This document shows, piece after piece, positions 25,511 through 33,665 of a stretch of 64,000 nucleotides of DNA. Within the stretch, counting starts at the first letter, position 1; every line of letters starts with the position of its first letter. The position numbers and the translations under genes are program-made. Origin of the DNA: Bog-473 sp963763575 (lineage in GTDB: Bacteria > Actinomycetota > Acidimicrobiia > Acidimicrobiales > RAAP-2); assembly GCA_963763575.1 (NCBI GenBank), contig CAVXPD010000025.1, positions 10,628-74,627 on the forward strand, in the 5' to 3' direction. The notes beneath the pieces were generated by a model. It made no database searches, was not told where the DNA came from, and saw only the letters and a program-made list of their open reading frames with translations.

Positions 25511-26527
25511 TCAGCCGAGCCGGTGTTGCCACCCGAGCCGCTCGACCGGGCTCGTCCCGAGCACCCTGAGGTCGGGATCCTCGACGAAACGGCCGAGACG
25601 CACGGGCTCGCGCAGGCCGGCCTCGTCGAACCTCGCCTCGAGCGCGTCGACGTCGTCTTCCGAGACGGCCACGAGCAGCTCGTAGTCCTCCCCGCCGCCC
25701 AGCGCCTCCTCGAGGGTCGCATCCGCCGCCACCGGCACGTCGTCGAGGGCGAACCCCACGCCCGACGCGTCGGCCAGCCGGTGCAGGTCCAACGCGAGCC
25801 CGTCCGAGACGTCGATCATGGCGTGCGCCCCGCACCGCCGCGCCACCGACCCCTCGAGCAGTCGGGCCACCGGACGCCGGTAGGCGAAGTGCCCGTCGGC
25901 GCCGCCGGCGCCAGCGCTGCCGCCGCCGGCGGCGCGCAGCTCGCGCAGCCCGGCGGCCGACCCCCCGCACGGGCCGGTCACGAGCACGGCATCGCCGGCG
26001 AGGGCTCCCGACCGCGACACTGCGTCCTCGCCGTGTTCGACCGTGCCGAGCACCGTCACCGCGACAACTAGCTCCCCGGCTGATGACACGTCCCCGCCCA
26101 CGACGGGACATCCGCTCGCCTTCGACGCCTCGGCGACGCCGCTCATCACGCCGAGCGCCAGCCCGCCTTCGCCCGAGCCCGAGAACGCCGGTGCGGGCGC
26201 GGGTGCGGGCACGGGCGCGGGTGCGGGCACGCAGAGCGCGGTGAGTGCACCCAATGGGGCAGCACCCATCGCGGCCAGGTCGCTCAGCGCCCGCATCAAG
26301 GCCTTCCAACCCACGTCGGAGGGGCTGCAGAACGCGAGATCGAAGTGCACGCCCTCGACGACGCTGTCGACCGAGACGACGAGCGACCCTCCACCGGGGA
26401 GACCCAGGACGCCGGCGTCGTCACGCAGGCCGAACAGCTCGATTCCGTTTTCGAGGAGCCCCCGAATAGACTGCAGCGTCTCGTCTTCACCCAAAGAGGA
26501 CGTGTGCTCAGGCTTGGGGGATCCCAC
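25511..26527 (-). CDS. thiL: Thiamine-monophosphate kinase
   Basis: Phosphorylates TMP to the cofactor TPP. Length 338 aa, slightly long. 'GLRDDAGVLGLPGGGSLVVS' and 'DSVVEGVHFDL' bind Mg-ATP/substrate, 'GWKALMRALSDLAAMGA' and 'MIDVSDGLALDLHRLA' are family signatures. An insertion of about 16 Ala/Pro residues (APAPVPAPAPAPA) sits after 'LTALCV', encoded by a GCGGGC-type hexanucleotide repeat. The end 'WQHRLG' is normal. It is divergent from pckG. Confidence 0.94.
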   Translation of the reverse strand: MGSPKPEHTSSLGEDETLQSIRGLLENGIELFGLRDDAGVLGLPGGGSLVVSVDSVVEGVHFDLAFCSPSDVGWKALMRALSDLAAMGAAPLGALTALCVPAPAPVPAPAPAPAFSGSGEGGLALGVMSGVAEASKASGCPVVGGDVSSAGELVVAVTVLGTVEHGEDAVSRSGALAGDAVLVTGPCGGSAAGLRELRAAGGGSAGAGGADGHFAYRRPVARLLEGSVARRCGAHAMIDVSDGLALDLHRLADASGVGFALDDVPVAADATLEEALGGGEDYELLVAVSEDDVDALEARFDEAGLREPVRLGRFVEDPDLRVLGTSPVERLGWQHRLG

Positions 26528-26589
26528 GGCACATGCCTACCATTGGACCCCACCAAAACCCCTCGGACAAAGGAGTTGATCCCCCCGAA

Positions 26590-28383
26590 ATGGCGCCCAC
26601 CAAGAACGCGAAACTCCTGGCCTGGGTCGACGAGGTCGCCAAGCTGACGACCCCGGACCGCATCGAGTGGTGCGACGGCTCGGCCGACGAGTACGACCGG
26701 CTGTGTCAGGCGCTGGTGGACTCCGGCACGTTCACCAAACTCTCCGACGCCAAGCGGCCCAACAGCTACTGGGCCCACTCGGACCCCGCGGACGTCGCCC
26801 GGGTGGAGGACCGCACCTTCATCTGTTCGGAGAAGGAGATCGACGCCGGCCCGACCAACAACTGGCGGGACCCCGGCGAGATGCGCCAGACGCTCGACGG
26901 CCTCTTCAAGGGCGCCATGGCGGGGCGCACCATGTACGTGGTCCCCTTCTCCATGGGCCCGCTCGGCTCGGACATCGCCCACATCGGCGTGCAGCTGACC
27001 GACTCCGCGTACGTGGCCGTCTCCATGCGCATCATGACCCGCATGGGCACCGGGGCGCTCGAGGTGCTCGGTGACGACGGCGAGTTCGTCCCGTGCCTGC
27101 ACTCGGTGGGCGCACCGCTCGAGCCCGGCCAGGCCGACGTGGCGTGGCCGTGCAACGCGGACAACAAGTACATCGTCCACTTCCCCGAGACCAGAGAGAT
27201 CACCTCGTTCGGCTCGGGCTACGGCGGCAACGCCCTGCTCGGCAAGAAGTGCTTCGCGCTGCGCATCGCGTCGGTCATGGCGCGCGACGCCGGCTGGTTG
27301 GCCGAGCACATGCTCATCTTGAAGCTGACGTCCCCCGAAGGCGAGACGCGCTACATCGCCGGCGCCTTCCCCTCGGCGTGCGGCAAGACGAACCTCGCCA
27401 TGCTCATCCCGACCATCGACGGGTGGAAGGTCGAGACGGTGGGCGACGACATCTGCTGGATGAAGTTCGGCGCCGACGGACGCCTCTACGCCATCAACCC
27501 CGAGGCCGGGTTCTTCGGCGTCGCGCCGGGCACGAACATGCACACCAACCCGAACGCCATCCTCACGCTCGACGGCAATTGCATCTTCACCAACACGGCG
27601 CTGACCGACGACGGCGACATCTGGTGGGAGGGCATGACCGACGAGACGCCGGCGCACCTCACCGACTGGAAGGGCAACGACTGGACGCCCGAGGCGGGCA
27701 CGCCGGCCGCTCACCCGAACGCCCGCTTCACGGCGCCGGCCAGCCAGGACCCCGCCATCGCGCCCGAGTGGGAGGACCCCAGGGGCGTGCCGATCAGCGC
27801 CATCCTCTTCGGCGGCCGCCGCGCCTCGGTGGTGCCGCTCGTGTTCCAGTCCCACGACTGGGAGCACGGCGTGTTCCTCGGCTCGATCATGGCGTCGGAG
27901 ACGACGGCCGCCGCGGCCGGCGCGGTGGGCAACCTGCGCCGTGACCCCTTCGCCATGTTGCCGTTCTGCGGCTACAACATGGCCGACTACTTCGCCCACT
28001 GGCTCCGCATCGGCGCGGAAGCCCCCGACCGCGACGCCCTGCCCAAGATCTTCTACGTCAACTGGTTCCGCAAGAACGAGAACGGCAAGTTCCTCTGGCC
28101 CGGCTACGGGGAGAACTCGCGGGTGCTCGAGTGGATCTTCCGGCGCGTCACCGACAAGGCCGGGGCGGTCGAGACGCCGATCGGTTCGGTCCCGACCGTC
28201 GACGCCATCGACACGGACGGCCTCGCGGTGTCCACCGAGGACATGGAGGAGCTGCTGCGGGTCGACCCCGACGGCTGGCGGGCCGAGGTGCCGCTCATCC
28301 GCGAGTACTACGCGAAGTTCGGCGAGCGGCTCCCCAGCGCGCTGAGCGACCAGGTCGACACGCTGGAGAAGCGCCTGGGCTGA
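26590..28383 (+). CDS. pckG: Phosphoenolpyruvate carboxykinase (GTP)
   Basis: Gluconeogenic enzyme that converts oxaloacetate and GTP to PEP. Product 597 aa, normal for the GTP class. The P-loop 'AGAFPSACGKTNLAMLIP' and Mg/Mn site 'VGDDICWMKFGADGRLYAIN' followed by 'PEAGFFGVAPGTN' are clear. Start ATG 26590 (MAPTKNAKLL); AAAGGAG lies 15 nt upstream, a rather long spacing. An upstream in-frame ATG at 26533 has no better signal. Single gene, divergent from thiL. Confidence 0.96.
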   Translation: MAPTKNAKLLAWVDEVAKLTTPDRIEWCDGSADEYDRLCQALVDSGTFTKLSDAKRPNSYWAHSDPADVARVEDRTFICSEKEIDAGPTNNWRDPGEMRQTLDGLFKGAMAGRTMYVVPFSMGPLGSDIAHIGVQLTDSAYVAVSMRIMTRMGTGALEVLGDDGEFVPCLHSVGAPLEPGQADVAWPCNADNKYIVHFPETREITSFGSGYGGNALLGKKCFALRIASVMARDAGWLAEHMLILKLTSPEGETRYIAGAFPSACGKTNLAMLIPTIDGWKVETVGDDICWMKFGADGRLYAINPEAGFFGVAPGTNMHTNPNAILTLDGNCIFTNTALTDDGDIWWEGMTDETPAHLTDWKGNDWTPEAGTPAAHPNARFTAPASQDPAIAPEWEDPRGVPISAILFGGRRASVVPLVFQSHDWEHGVFLGSIMASETTAAAAGAVGNLRRDPFAMLPFCGYNMADYFAHWLRIGAEAPDRDALPKIFYVNWFRKNENGKFLWPGYGENSRVLEWIFRRVTDKAGAVETPIGSVPTVDAIDTDGLAVSTEDMEELLRVDPDGWRAEVPLIREYYAKFGERLPSALSDQVDTLEKRLG

Positions 28384-28604
28384 CGCCGCCCCCGGCCCGA
28401 GCTGCTGCGGCGGCTTGGCTCGGCGCTGAATCCGTCCCGCTCGGGCACTCCCGGTTCCCGGCGGTCAGGCAGGGGTTGGGCAGGAGCGGCTGGGCTCGCC
28501 CGGGCATTCGTCTGTCGCCGGCGCACTCGGCTGCCTCACGTGCGATGAATCGTCTCCGACCAGGGCCTTGACTCTCCCTGCGGGGGAGGCCTCAGCGTGG
28601 TCCC

Positions 28605-28745
28605 ATGACCACAATTCGGCTTCCAGAAGCGACGGACGCGCCGGACACCATCTCCTCGCTCCGCGGCGGGTTCCGGGAGTGGGCCCCTCTGGCGGTGCTC
28701 ATGATCGGGACGTTCATGATCGTCCTCGACAGCACTACCGCTTAG
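28605..28745 (+). pseudogene. Truncated MFS (EmrB/QacA-type) transporter N-terminus
   Basis: A 46-aa frame whose end 'APLAVLMIGTFMIVLDSTTA' is the first transmembrane helix and the LDxT motif of DHA2-family drug exporters. A stop follows right after, and no further transporter sequence exists downstream; the sequence changes to the end of the DUF488 gene within about 20 bp. This looks like the stub left by a deletion or insertion. The 220 bp between pckG and this stub hold nothing recognisable. Confidence 0.7.
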
Positions 28746-28765
28746 TGTTTGGTGACACAGCGGTG

Positions 28766-29203
28766 TTAGAGCAAGCGGGCCTGTGCGGCGGGTAGCTCGG
28801 CGACGGCGACGCCGTAGCGCTCCTCGAACCATTCCGCGAACCACCGGCGGTGGCAGACCTCGCCCGCGTGGACGTCCTCGAAGCAGAGCACGACCAGCGG
28901 CTCGCCCGGATGACGCCTGGCGACTTGGGACAGACCGACGAGGATCGCTCCGGCGTGGCGATCGAGACGGCGGCGGTACGAAGCGCGGGCCGTGTCGTGA
29001 TCGAGTCCCTTGCCGAAAACGCCGTAGGGCGTGATCTCGGTGGCGTGCCACAGCGGACCATGACGCCAGAACCTCGGATAGCCGACCGTGCTGCGGATCG
29101 GCACGCCGTCACCTGGCTTCCACGATTGGTAGCGGCCGGTGACCAGCGGGGCGTTTGCGAGCAGTTCCAGGTCGTCGAACTCGTTGCTCTCGGACGGCTG
29201 CAC
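28766..29203 (-). CDS. DUF488 family protein
   Basis: A protein of about 145 aa. Family features are 'PYGVFGKGLDHDTARASYRR' and the C-terminal 'EPLVVLCFEDVHAGEVCHRR' followed by WFAEWFE, with the conserved Cys/His positions of DUF488. The start is not certain: GTG 29203 gives a product that begins just before 'FDDLELLANAPLVTGRYQS'; the open frame extends to 29464 without conserved sequence. Function unknown. It sits next to a truncated transporter and an unknown gene in an accessory patch. Confidence 0.75.
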   Translation of the reverse strand: MQPSESNEFDDLELLANAPLVTGRYQSWKPGDGVPIRSTVGYPRFWRHGPLWHATEITPYGVFGKGLDHDTARASYRRRLDRHAGAILVGLSQVARRHPGEPLVVLCFEDVHAGEVCHRRWFAEWFEERYGVAVAELPAAQARLL

Positions 29204-29382
29204 ACATCGAGTGTAGTGGGCCAAATGGCCCTCTACCTGGGACGATGCCCCTGATCGGTCCGATTCTCGCGCCGCCGTCTGGTTCGGTGTCCCAGGACGC
29301 CGGCCCGAGAGAGATTTCGGTTCCGTCCCGAGGCCACCAATTCGTGAGCGTGAGAAATGTGTGTCGAGGACAGAATGTCGAC

Positions 29383-29961
29383 ATGCAAGGCGATGGCCCG
29401 TCGTTGGTTGCCGATTTTCTCTGGAACGGCGAGCAGGGTTCGATTCAGGTCCAATGCGTTGCAAATGACGACCCGCAGTTCTGGGGTTGTTGGAACGCGA
29501 CGGCGAGGGGATTCCCGGTCTGTACCGCTACCGTTGAATATCCGGCGCGTGGGTACCGCTCGATGCTTGGATGGGTCCAGCTGGTGTGTTCGACGGACAA
29601 CGACTCGTCTGGCGCGGCCTTCGAGTTGGACCCCTTCGCGCTCTTCGGTGATGCTCCAAGTCCGTACTGTTGGTACGGCCAAAGGCCCACTCTCTTCGAC
29701 GCTCCGTCACGATCGCTTCGCAAGCCGTTGGAGTGGTCCGCGCACAGCTTCTTGGCCGCGACGCCATTGGACGAGGTTGCGGAGTTGCAGCCGAGACGAG
29801 TGGTCCCTCTCGTGGGGTTCTCCTGGGGCTTCACCGACTCGGGCTCGGTTGTCTCCCTCCATGATGTGGCGGTTCTCCCGGAACGAACGTGGGACTCTCA
29901 TGTCGAACTTTTGCGGCAGACGTATCCACTGTGGGTCTTCTCGCCGAGCCAGGCCGAGTAA
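29383..29961 (+). CDS. Hypothetical protein, unknown family
   Basis: A 192-aa frame from ATG 29383 (MQGDGPSLVADFLW). Rich in Trp, Phe and Asp with no membrane segment or signal peptide. Features are 'NDDPQFWGCWNATARGFPVC', a Ser/Asp stretch and an acidic, aromatic end 'TYPLWVFSPSQAE'. Base composition is less GC-rich than the neighbours, which suggests transfer. No family recognised; an upstream in-frame start at 29245 cannot be excluded. Confidence 0.55.
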   Translation: MQGDGPSLVADFLWNGEQGSIQVQCVANDDPQFWGCWNATARGFPVCTATVEYPARGYRSMLGWVQLVCSTDNDSSGAAFELDPFALFGDAPSPYCWYGQRPTLFDAPSRSLRKPLEWSAHSFLAATPLDEVAELQPRRVVPLVGFSWGFTDSGSVVSLHDVAVLPERTWDSHVELLRQTYPLWVFSPSQAE

Positions 29962-30060
29962 TCGCGGAAGTCAGGCAACCTCGGCAAGCTTCCGACCTGA
30001 AGGGCCGGGCCCACTCAGCGGCGAAATGAACGACCCTGCTCGGCGTCCTCGATCGTGCGT

Positions 30061-31473
30061 TTATCCTCCGCCGGCCTCTCCTATGTCTCTTCCTAGGTCT
30101 CGGATATCGCGTACGTTGCGGGCGCCCCGGAAGTCCCGCAGGTCCCGCACCAGGCGCGGGGAGTGGGCGGCACGGCGGCCGGACACGTAGGACAGCCCCC
30201 CGAGGCCGGCGAGGACGGCCATCGTGATGTCACCCGCGGGCAGCGAGAAGGCGATGATCACCGGGATCAGCGAGCCGACCACCCACACCAACTGCTGGCG
30301 CATGCCGAAGCGCGCGAAGGCGCGCCCCTGGGCCGACAACGGGATGAACCGCTGCGTCATCGAATCGAAGGACGGCTGGGCGATCGCACCACTGAGCCCG
30401 ACCATGAAGCCCAGGACCACCTGGGAGAAGAGGACATGCCAGAAGGCCATTCCCGCCGCCGTCGCCGCGATGACCCACAGGGAGCCCAACAGCAACTGCT
30501 GCTCGCTCAGGTGCTTGCGCAACCGCCCCACCAACACGAGCCCGACGATGGCGCCGACTCCGGTGCCGGCCAGGATGAGCCCGTACCAGTAGAGACCGAC
30601 TCCGTGGATCCGGCGCAGTCCGAAAGCCAGCATGAAGGTCATGAAGCCCGTGAGCCCACGCACGATGCACATCGCGGTCAGGCCGAGCATCACCTCGGGG
30701 TTGGCGATCGGCTGCAGCCTCATGAGGTCTTGCTCCCGCCGCTCACCTTCACCTGCCTGCCCGTACTCGCGGGCGCGGGTCTCTCGGTCGGACCAGAGGC
30801 GCTCCGCTTGGCGGCCCGAGAGCACGGGCAGGCGCGCCCCGGCGACGGCCGCGGCCACGAACACGATGGCGGCGAACACGAGCACGGCCGGCGAGCCGCC
30901 GAGCTTGTAGAGGATGACGCCCGGCACCGAGATGACGAAGCCCGCGAGGGTGCCGAGCAGGGTGAGGCGGGCGTTCAGCGGCGCGTACCCGGCCTGTTCC
31001 GCCGTCTTCTCGTCCGGTTCGGTCAGCGCCGCCATCTCGGGCACGAGTGCTCCCTTCGTGACCAGGTAGAGCTTCTGACAGACGAGCACCAGGAAGGCGA
31101 GCGGGAACAGCAGCAGTGAGTGGATGTGCATGGCCATCAGCGGGCAGAGCACGGCCTGGCCGATGGCGGAGGCAACGACCATGGCCCGGCGGGCGCCTCG
31201 GCTCTTGTCAATGAGGGGACCGAGGAGCGGGGACACGATGGCGAACGGCGCCAACGTGAACAAGAGGTAGAGGAGGACCTGGTGATCGGCGGCCTTGGGC
31301 GAGATGGAGAAGAAGAGGGACCCGGCCAGCGAGATCGTCACCAGCGTGCCGCCCGCGAGCATCGCGGTCTGGACCAACGAGAGACGGCCGATGGGATGGC
31401 TCTGGTCGAACAGGTCCTTCCGGGCCTGCCGGGCCATGTCCTTGAATTGCTCGATCCTGGCGGACATGGCCAT
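30061..31473 (-). CDS. MFS family transporter
   Basis: About 470 aa with 12 likely hydrophobic segments. The loop between the second and third segments reads 'GPLIDKSRGARRAMVVAS', the D-x-x-x-R-x-x-R motif of the major facilitator superfamily, and a central charged loop lies near 'SDRETRAREYGQAGEGERR'. The tail is highly charged (repeated RD residues). I chose the start ATG 31473 (MAMSARIEQFKD); the frame extends further only across the divergent gene. The cargo is unknown; it looks like an exporter of the MFS_1/lysophospholipid-transporter-like group. Confidence 0.82.
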   Translation of the reverse strand: MAMSARIEQFKDMARQARKDLFDQSHPIGRLSLVQTAMLAGGTLVTISLAGSLFFSISPKAADHQVLLYLLFTLAPFAIVSPLLGPLIDKSRGARRAMVVASAIGQAVLCPLMAMHIHSLLLFPLAFLVLVCQKLYLVTKGALVPEMAALTEPDEKTAEQAGYAPLNARLTLLGTLAGFVISVPGVILYKLGGSPAVLVFAAIVFVAAAVAGARLPVLSGRQAERLWSDRETRAREYGQAGEGERREQDLMRLQPIANPEVMLGLTAMCIVRGLTGFMTFMLAFGLRRIHGVGLYWYGLILAGTGVGAIVGLVLVGRLRKHLSEQQLLLGSLWVIAATAAGMAFWHVLFSQVVLGFMVGLSGAIAQPSFDSMTQRFIPLSAQGRAFARFGMRQQLVWVVGSLIPVIIAFSLPAGDITMAVLAGLGGLSYVSGRRAAHSPRLVRDLRDFRGARNVRDIRDLGRDIGEAGGG

Positions 31474-31494
31474 TCGGCCAATGTACGGTGTGCC

Positions 31495-31731
31495 GTGACC
31501 GTCCATGCGTACGTCCTGATCCAGACGGACATCGGTCGCGCAGCCCATGTTGCCGAGCAGGTCAGCGCGGTTGACGGGGTCGAACTCTCGGAGGCGGTGA
31601 CCGGGCCCTACGACGTGATCGCCCGCGCCGTGGCGCCGTCGATGAACGACCTCGGGCGCATGGTGGTGCGTGACGTCCAACAGATCGAGGGCATCACCCG
31701 CACCATCACTTGCCCCATCGTCAGGATCTGA
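31495..31731 (+). CDS. Stand-alone RAM-domain (Lrp/AsnC ligand-binding) protein
   Basis: A 78-aa protein from GTG 31495: 'VTVHAYVLIQTDIGRAAHVA', 'AVTGPYDVIARAVAPSMNDL' and 'GITRTITCPIVRI'. This is the beta-alpha-beta RAM domain of Lrp/AsnC regulators without its DNA-binding helix-turn-helix. Such single-domain proteins form rings and can bind small ligands or partner regulators. Only 21 bp separate its start from the divergent MFS gene, so the two may share a promoter. Function unknown. Confidence 0.8.
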   Translation: MTVHAYVLIQTDIGRAAHVAEQVSAVDGVELSEAVTGPYDVIARAVAPSMNDLGRMVVRDVQQIEGITRTITCPIVRI

Positions 31732-31984
31732 CCCGTCCCAACCCGTCGCCGCGCCCCCGGCGCCGGCCCCGGCGGGCTCTCCGGGCGGCGCGCAGGACCC
31801 GAGCCCCGGCACACGATTTCGTCGTGAGTGCGGGGCTGACACACCGGTGTCGTGCCAATGCGTTGTCCCGCCGCGTCGATTCGCGGCGACTTCACCCGAG
31901 TTTGTCGCACTTTAACTGAAAGAACCTCTCACCGGTCATAATTGTCAAAGCCGCCGCTGAGTCTCCCCAGGAGGCAGCTCCCCC

Positions 31985-32188
31985 ATGTCCTCCTCACCCG
32001 CTCGGCGGTGGCGAGCCGCCGGGCTGTCGACCGCGCTCGTTGTGGTTGTCGGCCTGGCTGTTCTCGCGGCACAAGCAGCGACGCCGGGAGGGGGCCTAGC
32101 TCCCGCCCGCGCGTCGCTCCCGCGAGCGCGCCACGATCTGCCACCGTCGCAGAAGTCGCACCCACACCTTCTTCCGCCTCCGCCATGA
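31985..32188 (+). CDS. Small exported protein, possibly truncated
   Basis: A 67-aa frame with AGGAGG 9 nt upstream of the ATG (31985). A twin-arginine-poor signal sequence 'AGLSTALVVVVGLAVLAAQA' is followed by a basic, Pro-rich tail ending in PPPP. After the stop (32186-32188) the same frame continues open with a Cys-containing stretch to 32343 ('CPAACMNAASNSWVEMGAAN'), and another frame contains CKDCPGVC. The real protein may thus be longer and disrupted by an indel. No family recognised. Confidence 0.45.
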   Translation: MSSSPARRWRAAGLSTALVVVVGLAVLAAQAATPGGGLAPARASLPRARHDLPPSQKSHPHLLPPPP

Positions 32189-32373
32189 GGGCATGACGTG
32201 CAAGGACTGCCCGGGCGTATGCCCCGGACCGCTGGTTATCGCGATCGCGACCGCTGCCCGGCCGCCTGCATGAACGCGGCCTCGAACTCTTGGGTGGAGA
32301 TGGGCGCCGCCAACGGTCCGGAGGACCCGCACGGCTACTGCTGACGCGCTCGAGTAGCCCTGACTAGCCCTCA

Positions 32374-33594
32374 CTAGCTGAGCGCCCCCGACTCGCGCAG
32401 CTTGGCGACGTCGGACTCCGACACGCCCCACTCGACCAAACCCGAGACGGTGTCGGCGCCGGGCGGCGAGGGCGGCGACGAGATCGACGACGGCGTGCGC
32501 GAGAACCGTGGCGACGGCGCCGGCTGCACCGCCCCGTCCACCGAGACAAACGTCGAGCGCGCCACGTTGTGTGGATGCGAAGGCGCCTCCCACGGCGACA
32601 GGACGGGCACCACGCACGCGTCGGTGCCGTCGAACACCGCGGTCCACTCGTCGCGCGTCTTGGACTTGAAGGTCTCGGCGAAGCGCGCCTTCAGCACGGG
32701 CCAGTCCTCCCGGGCCATCTGCCTCGGCACCGACGGGTCCCCCTCGAGCCCGAGCCCACGGATCAGCTCGGCGTAGAACTGCGCCTCGATGCCTCCTACC
32801 GCCATCCACTGCCCGTCCGCCGTCTCGTAGACCTCGTAGAAGGGGGCACCCGTGTCGAGCATGTTGCTCCCGCGCGAGTCGTTCCAGAGGCCGTGGCGGT
32901 GGAACGCGTGGATCATCGTCATCAGCGTCGCCGCCCCGTCGACCATGGCGGCATCGACGACCTGCCCCTCGCCCGAGCGGGACGCCTCGAGCAGCGCCGC
33001 CACCAAGCCGAAGGCCAGCAACATGCCGCCACCGCCGAAGTCGCCGACCAGGTTGAGCGGCGGCACCGGCGCCGAATCAGCCCGGCCCAGCGACCACAGC
33101 GCGCCGCCGATCGCGATGTAGTCGATGTCGTGCCCGGCCATGTCGGCCATCGGCCCGTCCTGGCCCCACCCGGTCATGCGGCCGTAGACGAGCCGGCGGT
33201 TGCGGGCCAGGCAGTCCTCGGGCCCGACGCCCAGGCGCTCGGCCACCCCGGGGCGGAACCCCTCGATCAGCCCGTCGGCCTGCTCGACCAACCGCAGGAC
33301 CAACTCGACCGCATCGGGCTGCTTGAGATCGATGCCGACCGAAGGCCGGGAACGGTTCAGCAGGTCCCAATAGGACCCCGCCCCCGACGCGGCGAACTCT
33401 TCACCTCGCTCGACCGCGCCGGCGGGGGCGCGTTCCAGGCGCAGCACCTGGGCGCCGGCGTCGGCCAGCATCATGCAGGTGAAGGGCGCCGGCCCGATCC
33501 CCGCCAGCTCGATGATCTTGATCCCGCTCAAGGGACCGGTGCGCGCTCGCTCGGCCATCGCAGGATGCTGGCCCGAGGTGCCCACGACGGTCAA
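32374..33594 (-). CDS. CaiB/BaiF family CoA-transferase, alpha-methylacyl-CoA racemase-like
   Basis: A 406-aa family-III CoA-transferase fold enzyme. 'SGIKIIELAGIGPAPFTCMM' starts the domain; 'GHDIDYIAIGGALWSLGR' contains the His and 'PPLNLVGDFGGGGMLLAFG' the Asp that act as catalytic bases in alpha-methylacyl-CoA racemase. No transferase-type catalytic Asp is needed in such racemases. It probably epimerises 2-methylacyl-CoA for beta-oxidation of branched or sterol side chains. A second ATG at 33558 (MAERARTG) may be the true start. Confidence 0.88.
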   Translation of the reverse strand: MTVVGTSGQHPAMAERARTGPLSGIKIIELAGIGPAPFTCMMLADAGAQVLRLERAPAGAVERGEEFAASGAGSYWDLLNRSRPSVGIDLKQPDAVELVLRLVEQADGLIEGFRPGVAERLGVGPEDCLARNRRLVYGRMTGWGQDGPMADMAGHDIDYIAIGGALWSLGRADSAPVPPLNLVGDFGGGGMLLAFGLVAALLEASRSGEGQVVDAAMVDGAATLMTMIHAFHRHGLWNDSRGSNMLDTGAPFYEVYETADGQWMAVGGIEAQFYAELIRGLGLEGDPSVPRQMAREDWPVLKARFAETFKSKTRDEWTAVFDGTDACVVPVLSPWEAPSHPHNVARSTFVSVDGAVQPAPSPRFSRTPSSISSPPSPPGADTVSGLVEWGVSESDVAKLRESGALS

Positions 33595-33665
33595 GCCAGC
33601 GGCCGTCGAGCGCCATCGACGGCACCTGCCGCTCCTCGCCGGCCGGCCTGCGTCAAGCTGGGAGC

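Noticed and set aside
32180..32195. Selenocysteine or stop read-through at TGA 32186
   Set aside because: No SECIS-like hairpin is evident directly after the TGA, and the downstream part is not a known selenoprotein; an indel or a separate ORF is simpler.
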